64,000 nt of DNA from DATMER01 sp963844885 (GTDB lineage: Bacteria > Acidobacteriota > Thermoanaerobaculia > Multivoradales > UBA5704). Position 1 is the stretch's first letter, and every line of letters starts with the position of its first letter. Under the pieces are notes generated by a model. That model was not told the DNA's origin, did not search any database, and was given only the letters and a program-made list of their open reading frames with translations. Shown one piece after another: positions 53,943-61,620 of this stretch. The translations under genes were made by a program, and so were the position numbers. The stretch is taken from contig CAWJQA010000006.1 in the NCBI GenBank assembly GCA_963844885.1, positions 1 to 64,000 on the forward strand, given 5' to 3'.

Positions 53943-54428
53943 TCACATCGACGCGTCCTGGACGATCTCCCACCCATCCCGGGTGCGGTGGAACACGATC
54001 AGCGTCAATCCGCTGGCCGGCTCCTTGCCCGGCTCGTCGGGATAGGCGATCTCCCATCGCGCGGCGACCGAAACGCCATGCACGGGGCTCGGCCGCGCTC
54101 CCTGCGAATCCGTCTCGGTGCCCGTCACGGGCCGCATCTCGATCGGCTCGATGCGGAGCCTGCCCATCGCCTTGCGGTCCGGGTAGCGCTTTCGATAACG
54201 CGCCAGCACCTCGCCGCGACCCTGTGTCAGGCCACTCGGCGAGAGAAAGGTTGCGTCCTCCGCGTAGCAGGAGGTGAACGCGTCGAGATCCCCACGATTC
54301 CAGGCCTCCACCTGGGTCTGGATCATCGTCCGGACTGCGGCCAGGGCCTTGTCCGTCTCCGGCGCCTCGCCCTGGAGAGGAAGCGAGGCGAGAAACAAAG
54401 TGAGAGGGAGGGCAAGAAGAGTCTTCAT
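53943..54428 (-). CDS. secreted NTF2/SnoaL-like (DUF4440-type) protein
   Basis: This 161-residue protein has a signal peptide (MKTLLALPLTLFLASLPLQG). The NTF2-like cone fold follows: VRTMIQTQVEAWNRGDLDAFTSCYAEDATFLSPSG, GRGEVLARYRKRYPDRKAMG, RWEIAYPDEPG and TLIVFHRTRDGWEIVQDAS. This is the DUF4440/SnoaL-like pattern, used for small hydrophobic ligands or as isomerase-like domains; the exported form has no known substrate. The start is the ATG at 54428. It is divergent from the DJ-1 gene. Confidence 0.87.
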   Translation of the reverse strand: MKTLLALPLTLFLASLPLQGEAPETDKALAAVRTMIQTQVEAWNRGDLDAFTSCYAEDATFLSPSGLTQGRGEVLARYRKRYPDRKAMGRLRIEPIEMRPVTGTETDSQGARPSPVHGVSVAARWEIAYPDEPGKEPASGLTLIVFHRTRDGWEIVQDASM

Positions 54429-54590
54429 GGCCGCGAGGATACCTCAGACGCGGCAGCGACCCATCGATGGACACGATGCTATTGTGGCTCACGAGCCACG
54501 ACAGCGACATCCGCGTCGCCGTGCGTCCCAATACGCGTCTCCTCCCATAGGAGCCGCAGTAGAATGGGTGAGGCGAGAGGATACCCTGCC

Positions 54591-55193
54591 ATGGTGCGCC
54601 ACAACGTCGGCATCCTGATCTTCGACAACGTCGAAGTCCTCGATTTCGCGGGTCCCTTCGAGATCTTCTCCCGGACGCGGCTCGTCCCGGGGCCGGAGTC
54701 CCGCCGGTCGGACGACAGCGCTCCGTTCCATGTCTTCACGGTGGCGAAGTCCAAGGCCCCTGTCACCGCCACTGGCGGACTCGTCGTGGTTCCCCATCAC
54801 GGCTTCGGGGAGGCGCCGCGGATTGACCTGCTGGTGGTCCCGGGTGGCTTCGGGACCCGGCCGCTCCTCCAAGACGAGGAGACCCTGGACTGGATCCGCC
54901 GCACCGCCGCAGCGGCGCAGCAGGTCACCTCCGTCTGCACCGGCTCTCTCCTCCTGGGCAAGGCCGGTCTTCTGGAGGGCCGCAAGGCCACCACGCACTG
55001 GGCAGCCCTCGACCTCCTGGAATCCCTGGGCACAGGCGCCACCGTCGAGCGCGAGGTACGGGTGGTCGACGACGTCATCATCACCTCCGCCGGAGTGGCC
55101 TCCGGCATCGACATGGCCTTCTACGTGGTCGAGCGCCTGTGCGGACGCGAAGTGGCGGACGAAACCGCGCGGTACATCGAATACAGGCGCTGA
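54591..55193 (+). CDS. DJ-1/PfpI family protein
   Basis: This 200-residue protein starts at the ATG at 54591 after GAGAGG. Motifs are VGILIFDNVEVLDFAGPFEIFS, DLLVVPGGFGTRPLL (oxyanion region) and the nucleophile elbow TSVCTGSLLLGKAGLL with Cys near residue 116, then GRKATTHWAALDLL with the His. This is the GATase1-like subgroup linked to AraC-type regulators or isonitrile hydratases; no AraC domain is fused here. The enzyme activity cannot be named. Confidence 0.9.
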   Translation: MVRHNVGILIFDNVEVLDFAGPFEIFSRTRLVPGPESRRSDDSAPFHVFTVAKSKAPVTATGGLVVVPHHGFGEAPRIDLLVVPGGFGTRPLLQDEETLDWIRRTAAAAQQVTSVCTGSLLLGKAGLLEGRKATTHWAALDLLESLGTGATVEREVRVVDDVIITSAGVASGIDMAFYVVERLCGREVADETARYIEYRR

Positions 55194-55208
55194 GAGTTCC
55201 ATGGGCTT

Positions 55209-55338
55209 GCCTCCGGAGAGGAAGGAAAGGCGGTCTGACGCCTTGGTTTCTCCTCTCCCGCGCCTCCCCCTCTCTCCAAACTCTTTTCAAGGCATGGGGC
55301 GTAGTGTGCGCTCTCTCTAAACCTCAGGCACCTTTTCC
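55209..55338. repeat. dispersed repeat, copy 1 (second at 56515-56588)
   Basis: CTCCGGAGAGG-AGGAAAGG, followed by CGCCTTGGTT and CTCTAAACCTCAGGCACCTT, is found both here and at 56515-56588. This copy has about 40 extra bases in the middle. The CCTCAGGCACC part also occurs reversed at 53755. The two copies flank the fkbH fragment, the tandem array and the RayT fragment. Confidence 0.6.
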
Positions 55339-55368
55339 TTTTTGGCCTTTTCCGGCTGGCACCTTTTC

Positions 55369-55482
55369 CGGCTGGATCGCGGAGAAGTCGTTCTCCATGA
55401 TCATGACGTTGCCCTGCCGGTCGACCTCTTTGAAGCCGGCGAACTTGTGGTGATCAACATCTGGCGGTTGCGGTCGTTCGAG
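55369..55482 (-). pseudogene. stray duplicate of the 3' end of fkbH
   Basis: The 114 bases are over 90 % identical to 58135-58249, which encodes the C-terminal part of FkbH around NRQMLITYKFAGFKEVDRQG. One base is missing (GTGGTG for GTAGGTG), so the frame is broken. There is no start or other part of the gene. It lies about 2.8 kb from the intact gene, in the same orientation. Confidence 0.85.
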
Positions 55483-55493
55483 GAGGAACGGAC

Positions 55494-55739
55494 GCTACAC
55501 GCGAGGGCCAGCCGCCAACACGCGAGGAACAGTCGCTACACGCGAGGGCCAGCCGCCAACACGCGAGGAACGGCCGCTACACGCGAGGGCCAGCCGCCAA
55601 CACGCGAGGAACAGTCGCTACACGCGAGGGCCAGCCGCCAACACGTGAGGAACGGCCGCTACACGCGAGGGCCAGCCGCCAACACGCGAGGAACAGTCGC
55701 TACACGCGAGGGCCAGCCGCCAACACGTGAGGAACGGCC
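55494..55739. repeat. 41-bp tandem repeat, six units
   Basis: Units begin at 55494, 55535, 55576, 55617, 55658 and 55699, exactly 41 bases apart. Each has two related halves of 20 and 21 bases that share ACGCGAGG (first half CTACACGCGAGGGCCAGC, second CCAACACGCGAGGAAC). Alternate units end CAGTC or CGGCC, a higher-order 82-bp pattern. Because 41 is not divisible by three, no protein repeat is encoded. There are no spacers, so it is not CRISPR. Confidence 0.9.
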
Positions 55740-55794
55740 GCCGCGAGCGAGGACGGTCCGGCCGCTATCCCAGCTCCCCGGCCGCCTCAGCCGT

Positions 55795-56330
55795 GCCTGC
55801 TCGACTGGCCAGGAGTCCACGCGGCGAGGGCGATCCTCGAAGACACGCCGCTCAAGGGATACTGGTTCGACCAGGACCCAGGAGTACGCCGCAAGGAACC
55901 GCGGAGAGGAATTCGGCCGTCTGACCTACGCCACGGAAAAGACGTTCTTCCTGAGCCGCCTGCCCTGCTGGGAGCACCTCTCGCCGGAGGAGTACCGGGC
56001 GCGGGTGGCGGCGCTCGTCGAGGAAGATCGAGCTCGAGGCGAAGCTGGCGCGGCTGGAGAGAGGGCTTCCGGTCCTGGGCCTCGGAGCGAGGCCTCCGGC
56101 AGAATCCCCTCACCCGGCCCAACAAGACCAAGAAGTCGCCGGCCCCGCGCTTCCACGCCGCGACCAAGGCGATCCGGGATGGACTCCGGGAGGCCTATGG
56201 CCTCTTCCTCGCCGCCTTCCGGGACGCGGCCGAGCAGCTCAAGGCTGGTGACCGGTCGGCGAGGTTTCCTCTGGGATCGTTCCCGCCGGGGCTGCCATTC
56301 GTGAGAGCGCTGCCCGCCATGCCGCCGTAG
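55795..56330 (+). pseudogene. REP-associated (RayT/Y1-type) transposase, 3' part
   Basis: Frames give DWPGVHAARAILEDTPLKGYWFD, then TQEYAARNRGEEFGRLTYA and FLSRLPCWEHLSPEEYRARV, and after an indel near 56020 NPLTRPNKTKKSPAPRFHA, AIRDGLREAYGLFLAAFRDA and GDRSARFPLGSFPPGLPFVR. This is the region downstream of the Y1 catalytic domain of IS200-like/REP-associated transposases. The HUH and Tyr parts are missing. Relatives at 49325 and 53788 show repeated insertion or breakage. It has no visible ends. Confidence 0.75.
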
Positions 56331-56592
56331 GCGGGCGGCGACCGCCGCAACTGGACCCTCGGCTTCAACTCCATTGACGTCCGCCTCGGTCGTGGTCGGG
56401 AGAGGACTGCCTTCAGGCGGCGATCACGGGAGGGTGACCGGAGATTTCGACCACCTGATCGGCCTCCGGAGAGCCGATCCTCCTCCTCTCTCCCGAAAAC
56501 TACCGCTGTAGTCAGCCTCCGGAGAGGGAGGAAAGGGAGGCTGCCGCCTTGGTTGCGCCTCCCCCTTCTCTAAACCTCAGGCACCTTACCCA

Positions 56593-57276
56593 CTATCTCA
56601 GGTAGAGTTTCAGAACGAAGTCGGCTCCAATGGCGCCGCCGCCCCCGACCGGACCTCCCGACCACCAGACATCAACCCTATAGGTACCGGGTAGGATGTC
56701 GCCTGGCGCGCCTCCGACTCGCTGGAAGAAGTTGGATGAGAACGTGTCGACATCACGCTCCGCCTCAATGGCGACCGCCGGACCGTAGGTGGCAAAAGGA
56801 GTCTCATAGTGCCCCACCATGTGGCGTATCGGGCCGCCCGACGCAGGAGTCAAGGTCACCTGGAACATGGTGATGCTCGATACACCATACGTCTGCTTGC
56901 CACCCACGATGGCGCTGAAATGAGCATCCAGGCAGGAGCCCTTCGTAAGAGTCACGTTCGTGCTCAAAACCGGCGTCGTGTCGAATCTCCCGCTTTCGCC
57001 GCCACCCCCAGTGTTGCTCCAGTTGTAAGATGTCGACTTCACACCCTCATACGCGATGTCCATCACGCGCGTGATCGGGCCTCTGCATTCATACGGATGG
57101 GTCGGAATGTGGCCCGCTTTTCCCCTTGCGTCTGCGTCGGCATCCTTGGGCGCTTCGCGCGCGAGGAAAGGGCGCTCCTGCAGGCGCTCCTGGGCATTGA
57201 CTCCTCCAGCAGCACACAACCAGGCGGTCAACGCGACCAAGCTGATCAGACAGATTTTATACCTGTTGAGTTTCAT
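56593..57276 (-). CDS. secreted hypothetical protein
   Basis: This is a 227-residue protein. The start is the ATG at 57276, eight bases after GGAGG. The signal peptide is MKLNRYKICLISLVALTAWLCAAGGVNA. The mature chain has a short charged linker and a beta-rich domain (RVMDIAYEGVKSTSYNWSN, VLSTNVTLTKGSCLDAHFSAIVGG, FQVTLTPASGGPIRHMVGHYET, YRVDVWWSGGP) ending LKLYLR. The two cysteines (YECRGP, GSCLDA) may pair. The AT-richer codon use compared with housekeeping genes nearby suggests transfer. No family recognised. Confidence 0.7.
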   Translation of the reverse strand: MKLNRYKICLISLVALTAWLCAAGGVNAQERLQERPFLAREAPKDADADARGKAGHIPTHPYECRGPITRVMDIAYEGVKSTSYNWSNTGGGGESGRFDTTPVLSTNVTLTKGSCLDAHFSAIVGGKQTYGVSSITMFQVTLTPASGGPIRHMVGHYETPFATYGPAVAIEAERDVDTFSSNFFQRVGGAPGDILPGTYRVDVWWSGGPVGGGGAIGADFVLKLYLR

Positions 57277-57325
57277 GGCACAAACCTCCATCAGACGAGT
57301 CTGTTGAAGAACCGGCGGCAAGAGG

Positions 57326-57571
57326 TCAGAGGCACGTGCTCCGGCCATGCTGGATCGGCCCTCTGAATCGAAGACGCTCCAAGCGGGCCAACTCCCTCAC
57401 TGTTCGAAGCCGGGCGCCACGGCGCAAAGCTCGGATTCGTGACCCGGCGAGACACTTCTCGGCCAAGAGATCCAGAAACCGATCCGCCGCGTCCGGGCTG
57501 TCTTTGGCGATGAAGAGCCAAATCTCCATGAGATCGCCCTCGGCCAGGTCGGATCTCTGGACTCTTGCCAA
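57326..57571 (-). pseudogene. parE: ParE/RelE-type toxin, C-terminally damaged
   Basis: This 81-residue frame starts MARVQRSDLAEGDLMEIWLFIAKDSPDAADRFLDLLAEKC, the standard N-terminal half of ParE toxins. After about residue 41 the sequence becomes Arg/Leu-rich and lacks the expected strands (family form with RSFPVGNYVIFYR), so a frameshift has probably removed the toxic C-terminus. Full ParE is about 95-100 residues. It lies 12 bp after parD in the same operon. It is probably inactive, leaving an antitoxin alone. Confidence 0.75.
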
Positions 57572-57583
57572 GGGGCTCTCGTC

Positions 57584-57835
57584 TCAGCCGACGCGCTTGC
57601 GGGCCTTGGCCTTGATCGCAGCCATGTCCAAGGCAGCCGACTGGCCACGATCCAACTGGTCCAGACCCGCGGCGATGTCCCGCCGAAGCTCCTGCAAGGA
57701 CAGGAGGCGAACCTCATCCTGTCCCTTGAGGAGTCGGAGTGCCTCTCGGACCACCTCGCTCGCGGAGGTGTACAGACCCGAGGCGACCTTGTCGTTCACC
57801 AGTCGCTCGAGCTCTGGGGTCAGGGAAACGTTCAT
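57584..57835 (-). CDS. parD: ParD-type ribbon-helix-helix antitoxin
   Basis: This 83-residue protein has an N-terminal ribbon-helix-helix DNA-binding part, MNVSLTPELERLVNDKVASGLYTSASEVVREALRLL, followed by a toxin-binding helical C-terminus LSLQELRRDIAAGLDQLDRG. ParD neutralises ParE gyrase poisons and represses its own operon. An operator-like palindrome overlaps the promoter at 57881-57919. The start is the ATG at 57835. The partner parE is damaged. Confidence 0.9.
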   Translation of the reverse strand: MNVSLTPELERLVNDKVASGLYTSASEVVREALRLLKGQDEVRLLSLQELRRDIAAGLDQLDRGQSAALDMAAIKAKARKRVG

Positions 57836-57880
57836 GTCGGCAACCTCTTGGCCCGGCAGGCGAATCGGGCCAAGGCCTAC

Positions 57881-57919
57881 TTTAAAGGGGGCTGTCGGAG
57901 GATGTCAATCTTTGACATC
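57881..57919 (-). promoter_or_regulatory. parDE promoter with overlapping palindromic operator
   Basis: On the minus strand a consensus -35 TTGACA (57903-57908) is followed 16 bases on by TTTAAA (57881-57886) as -10. The perfect palindrome GATGTCAA-TCT-TTGACATC (57901-57919) covers the -35 box, about 65 bp before the parD start. Autorepression by a ParD-ParE complex would fit (family knowledge plus inference). Confidence 0.65.
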
Positions 57920-57987
57920 GCGAACGCTCTCACGCAGGGCATGCCTGCGTCCTTTCAGGACTTGGAGGCTGGGGGTGGGGCCGGTAA

Positions 57988-58007
57988 CCTGGCACTGAAG
58001 TGCCAGG
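57988..58007. repeat. REP-like hairpin, copy 2
   Basis: CCTGGCAC-TGAA-GTGCCAGG, a perfect 8-bp stem with a 4-base loop, preceded by GTAA as at 53860. It lies between parDE and the fkb operon. Confidence 0.7.
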
Positions 58008-58095
58008 CTCTATGCAGATGTCCCTTCGGGACGGTGGGACCGAGACCGGCGCTGAGCGTCAAGCTCTGAAGACTACCCCGATCCCACCCGGCAGG

Positions 58096-59202
58096 CTACC
58101 TCGCTTCCACCCGCAAGTCCACATACGGCGGCGGCGGCTGGATCGCGGAGAAGTCGTTCTCCATGATCATCACGTTGCCCTGCCGGTCGACTTCCTTGAA
58201 GCCGGCGAACTTGTAGGTGATCAACATCTGCCGGTTGCGGTCGTTCGAGACGAACTCGCCGCGGACCTTCACACCGGCCGCCTTGGCCGAGCGCAGGACG
58301 TGGTGGATCATGATCATGCCCACGCCCTTCGACATCACGCGGCAGGACATCAGGAGGAGCTTGATGTTCCAGACGTCCGGGTCCTTCTCGATCAGCGTCA
58401 GGCCGATCTTACCGTAGGTGCCGTGCTTGTCCTCCAGGCTGGAGACGAGCAGCTCGTGGCGCGGCGACTGGCGGAAGGCGTCCAGCTCCTCGTAGGAGTA
58501 GGTGTAGCCCGTGGTGTTGAGCTGGTTCGTGCGGACGGTCAGCTCCTCGGCGCGCTTCAGGTCTTCTTCTTTGCAGGGTGCGATCGAGAAGATCATGCCC
58601 AGAGTGGAGAGGAACTCCTCGGTGGGGCCGACGAACTCGGCTTCCTCCCGGTTGCGCTTGATGTCTGCCATGTACATGGCCCGGCGCTGGCGCGAGTCCT
58701 CGGTGATGAAGCGCGGGTTGATCTCGGGCCGGTCGAGGATGCCGTCGAGCTGCATCGAGTCGATGCAGAGGACCCGGTCGTGCGTGAAGGCCACCTCCTC
58801 GCGCTCGAACGGCTGATCGTCGATGAAGGCGATGGCATCCAGGCCGATGTTGATGTCCTTGGCGATCTGTCCGATCGAGGCGGCCTTGGAGTTCCAGTTG
58901 ATCTGCGGGTAGAGGAAATACTCCTCCAGGCCGAATTCCTTGAGCTTCGCCATGGCCGTGTCGTAGTCGTTCCGGCTGGCGATCGAATGCAGGATGCCGC
59001 GCTCGTCCAGGGTGCGGAGGATGTCCACCACCTCCGGACGCAGGCGGACCTCGTCGTCCTCCAGCAGAATGCCTTCCCAGACGGTGTTGTCCAGGTCCCA
59101 GACCACGCACTTGATGGACTGCTTTTCCTTCTTCTTCGCGGCCATCACGGCGGCGGGATCGGCGGCCTCCTGTCCCTTGAGGTCACCTTTGAGATCGATC
59201 AT
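58096..59202 (-). CDS. fkbH: FkbH-like glyceryl-ACP synthase (HAD-IIIC family)
   Basis: This 368-residue protein has the HAD-like motif KCVVWDLDNTVWEGILLEDDEV (DLDNT) and IASRNDYDTA, IGQIAKDINIGLDAIAFIDDQPFEREEV, and a C-terminal GNAT-like half with SLEDKHGTYGKIGL and SCRVMSKGVGMIMIHH. FkbH family enzymes take 1,3-bisphosphoglycerate, remove phosphate and load D-glycerate on the partner ACP. It is the last gene of an fkbK-fkbJ-fkbI-fkbH operon, 10 bp after fkbI. The start is the ATG at 59202. A 114-bp copy of its 3' end is at 55369-55482. Confidence 0.92.
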   Translation of the reverse strand: MIDLKGDLKGQEAADPAAVMAAKKKEKQSIKCVVWDLDNTVWEGILLEDDEVRLRPEVVDILRTLDERGILHSIASRNDYDTAMAKLKEFGLEEYFLYPQINWNSKAASIGQIAKDINIGLDAIAFIDDQPFEREEVAFTHDRVLCIDSMQLDGILDRPEINPRFITEDSRQRRAMYMADIKRNREEAEFVGPTEEFLSTLGMIFSIAPCKEEDLKRAEELTVRTNQLNTTGYTYSYEELDAFRQSPRHELLVSSLEDKHGTYGKIGLTLIEKDPDVWNIKLLLMSCRVMSKGVGMIMIHHVLRSAKAAGVKVRGEFVSNDRNRQMLITYKFAGFKEVDRQGNVMIMENDFSAIQPPPPYVDLRVEAR

Positions 59203-59212
59203 GGCGTTCTCC

Positions 59213-60346
59213 TTAAAGCTCCCCGTACTCGAAGCGCGCGATCGTGAACTGCTGGATCTGCGTGCTCCCTTCGATGATCTCCATCACCTTGGCGTCACGG
59301 AAGAGGCGCGACACGGCGAAGTCCTCGTGGCAGCCGTTGCCGCCGTGGATCTGGACCGCGTCCGTGGCCACCTTGGTGGCGGTGGTCGAGGCGAAGTACT
59401 TGGCGATCATGGTCTCCGCGAAGGAGCCCGGGTCGCCGATGTCGCGCAGGTAGCCGGCGCGCATGCAGAGCAGGCGCGCCGCGCGCACCTGGACGATCAT
59501 GTCGGACAGCATACCGCGCACGAGCTGGTGGTCGAAGAGCGGCTTTTCGAACTGCACGCGCTCGCGAGAGTAGGCCAGGCTGGCTTCCAGCGCGGCCTGG
59601 GCGATGCCCACCGAGCCGCAGGCGACGCTGTAGCGGCCTTGCTCAAGAGCCGCTCCGACCACGTGCGAGACGCCGAAGCCGGGACGGCCGACCATGGCTT
59701 CCGCCGGGATGCGGACGTTTTCGAGCTTCAGCTCCGAGAGCATCGAGGCCCGCGTGCCGAGCAGGCCGCGCGTGGGCGTGGTGCTGAAGCCCGGGCTGTC
59801 GCGCTCGATCAGGAAAGCCGTGGGCTTGCCGTCGAGCTGGGCGAAGAGGAGGAAGAGGTCCGCGATCTGGCCGTAGGTGGTCCACTTCTTCGCGCCGTTG
59901 ATCACGAAGCCGCCTTCATCTGGAACTGCCGTGGTGGCGATCCCCTTGGCGTCGCTGCCGGCGTTGGGCTCGGACAGGGCGAAGGCGCCGAGGATCTCTC
60001 CCGTGGCGAGGCGGCCGAGGTACTTCTCGCGCTGCAGCTTGCTCCCCCACCTCAGGATGCCCTGGCAGGCCATGTCGTGGACGGTCAGTAGGGAGCGGGT
60101 GGACGAGCAGCCGCGGCCGATCTCCTCGGTGAGGATGCCGTAGGAGATCATGTCGAAGCCGGCACCACCATACTCCTTGGGGACGATCGAGCCGAGCCAG
60201 CCGCGCTCCTTGAGCTTGTCGATGACGTCGCGCGGGATCGCCTCGGCGCGGTCGAACTCGCCGGCGCGCGGCGCCAGCTCGCGGTCGGCGAACTCGCGGA
60301 CCTCGGCGCGCAGGGCGCGCTGCTCCGGTGTCAGCTCGATCTTCAT
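59213..60346 (-). CDS. fkbI: FkbI-like acyl-ACP dehydrogenase
   Basis: This 377-residue flavoprotein of the acyl-CoA dehydrogenase family has LKERGWLGSIVPKEYGGAGFDMISYGILTEEIGRGC at the N-terminus, FALSEPNAGSDAKGIATTA and INGAKKWTTYGQIADLFLLF (FAD/substrate region), and the C-terminal DAVQIHGGNGCHEDFAVSRLFRDAKVMEIIEGSTQIQ with the catalytic Glu position. In fkb clusters this enzyme oxidises the 3-oxo group to the acid, giving hydroxymalonyl-ACP. Its start overlaps the ACP stop by four bases (ATGA). It is likely to act on ACP-bound substrate, judged from the ACP next door. Confidence 0.9.
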   Translation of the reverse strand: MKIELTPEQRALRAEVREFADRELAPRAGEFDRAEAIPRDVIDKLKERGWLGSIVPKEYGGAGFDMISYGILTEEIGRGCSSTRSLLTVHDMACQGILRWGSKLQREKYLGRLATGEILGAFALSEPNAGSDAKGIATTAVPDEGGFVINGAKKWTTYGQIADLFLLFAQLDGKPTAFLIERDSPGFSTTPTRGLLGTRASMLSELKLENVRIPAEAMVGRPGFGVSHVVGAALEQGRYSVACGSVGIAQAALEASLAYSRERVQFEKPLFDHQLVRGMLSDMIVQVRAARLLCMRAGYLRDIGDPGSFAETMIAKYFASTTATKVATDAVQIHGGNGCHEDFAVSRLFRDAKVMEIIEGSTQIQQFTIARFEYGEL

Positions 60347-60624
60347 GCCTGGGCCGCCGCAGTATCCGCCGCGGAATCCGCCGACGCCGCGCCCGACTTC
60401 TTGGAGACGAGGCTGGAGATCGCGTTGATCGAGCGGAAGTTGTCGAGGTCGAGGTCGTCGTCCTCCACGCGGACGCCGAACTCCTTTTCGACGAAGGCGA
60501 CGAGCTGCATCGCCAGGAGCGAGTTGACGAAGCCGAGGGCGAAGATGTCCTCCTCGGGCTGCAAGTCGTGGTTCTTGAAGAACCGCGACAGGAATTCCTT
60601 GATCTTGCTCTGGGTCTGGTCCAT
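60343..60624 (-). CDS. fkbJ: acyl carrier protein, FkbJ-like
   Basis: This is a 93-residue ACP. The phosphopantetheine site is the Ser in IFALGFVNSLLAMQLVAFVEKEFGV, with the Asn-Ser form seen in FkbJ-type carriers instead of Asp-Ser. Acidic helices follow (VEDDDLDLDNFRSINAISSLV). The C-terminal 20 residues are Ala/Asp-rich and probably disordered. It is the carrier on which glycerate is loaded and oxidised. It overlaps fkbI (ATGA), and lies 31 bp after fkbK. Confidence 0.9.
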   Translation of the reverse strand: MDQTQSKIKEFLSRFFKNHDLQPEEDIFALGFVNSLLAMQLVAFVEKEFGVRVEDDDLDLDNFRSINAISSLVSKKSGAASADSAADTAAAQA

Positions 60625-60655
60625 GGTCCGATCCCTTCCCTGGTCGATCCCTTTT

Positions 60656-61519
60656 CTACAGGGATACGCCGTAGTCGTAAAAGCCCTTGCCGTTCTTCCG
60701 TCCGTGCAGGCCCGCGTCGACCATCTTGCGGAGCAGCGGGCACGGGCGGTACTTGCTGTCGCTGTAGCTCTCGTAGAGCACCTCGATCGAGAACAGGATC
60801 GTGTCCAGCCCGATCAGGTCGGCGGTCTCAAGCGGTCCCATCTTGTGGCCGAAGCAGGTCTTGAAGAGGCGGTCCACCTGCTCGGCCGTGGCCACGCCGT
60901 CGTGGACCAGATAGACGGCCTCGTTGACGGTGAGCATGAGCACACGGTTGGAGACGAAGCCCGGATAGTCGTTGACGACCTCGCACTCCTTGCCCATCTG
61001 GGCCAGGAGCTGTTTTGCGACGGCGATGGTCTCTTCGGTGGTGTGGAAGCCGCGGATCGCCTCGACCATGGGCTTGAGCGGCACCGGGTTCATGAAGTGC
61101 ATGCCGAGCACCTTGTCCGGCCGCTTGGTCGTGCCGCCGATCTTGGTGATCGAGATGCAGGAGGTGTTGGCCGCGAAGACCGCGTGCGGCGGGCAGACGG
61201 CGTCGAGCTGCGGATAGATGTCCTTCTTGATGTCCCACTTCTCGGGCGCGTTCTCGATGACGAAGTCGGTCTTCGAGAAGTCGTCGTAGCTTTTTGTAAA
61301 GTTGATGCGGCCGATCACCTCGTCCGCATTCACCTTCTGGGCGCCCTTCTGGTACATGTTGTGGAAGCGCAGGTTCTTCCGGATCTCGTCCTTGGCCCGG
61401 GAAAGCAGCTCATCCGAGATGTCCAGCAGGACCACGTCATGCCCGGTCTGGGCGAGGTTCTGCCCCAGTCCGATTCCCATCACGCCGGCGCCGACGACGC
61501 CGACAGTCCGAAGTTCCAT
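60656..61519 (-). CDS. fkbK: FkbK-like 3-hydroxyacyl dehydrogenase
   Basis: This 287-residue protein has the NAD site VGVVGAGVMGIGLGQNLAQTGHDVVLLD at the N-terminus, the NTSCISITKIG loop, and the catalytic His-Glu pair in LGMHFMNPVPLKPMVE. The C-terminal domain has DYPGFVSNRVLMLTVNEAVYLV and RKNGKGFYDY. The family oxidises 3-hydroxyacyl-CoA; in fkb clusters the substrate is glyceryl-ACP, giving the aldehyde. It is the first gene of the operon, so its promoter should lie between 61520 and 61620. The start is the ATG at 61519. Confidence 0.9.
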   Translation of the reverse strand: MELRTVGVVGAGVMGIGLGQNLAQTGHDVVLLDISDELLSRAKDEIRKNLRFHNMYQKGAQKVNADEVIGRINFTKSYDDFSKTDFVIENAPEKWDIKKDIYPQLDAVCPPHAVFAANTSCISITKIGGTTKRPDKVLGMHFMNPVPLKPMVEAIRGFHTTEETIAVAKQLLAQMGKECEVVNDYPGFVSNRVLMLTVNEAVYLVHDGVATAEQVDRLFKTCFGHKMGPLETADLIGLDTILFSIEVLYESYSDSKYRPCPLLRKMVDAGLHGRKNGKGFYDYGVSL

Positions 61520-61620
61520 GTCTGTCCCCTTCCTGGAGATGATGGCGGCTCGCCCGCCGCGGTCCGGGAATTGTAAACGATGGCGATGCCCGGCGAGCGT
61601 CCCGGGGGGCCGTCAATCCT

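Noticed and set aside
55494..55739. Possible CRISPR array
   Set aside because: Units are contiguous, 41 bp, with no unique spacers, and no cas genes are in the window.
55342..56304. 320-codon open frame covering the tandem repeat and transposase fragment
   Set aside because: The 41-bp unit changes frame at each copy, so all frames stay open by chance. The frame begins inside a duplicated antisense fkbH fragment.
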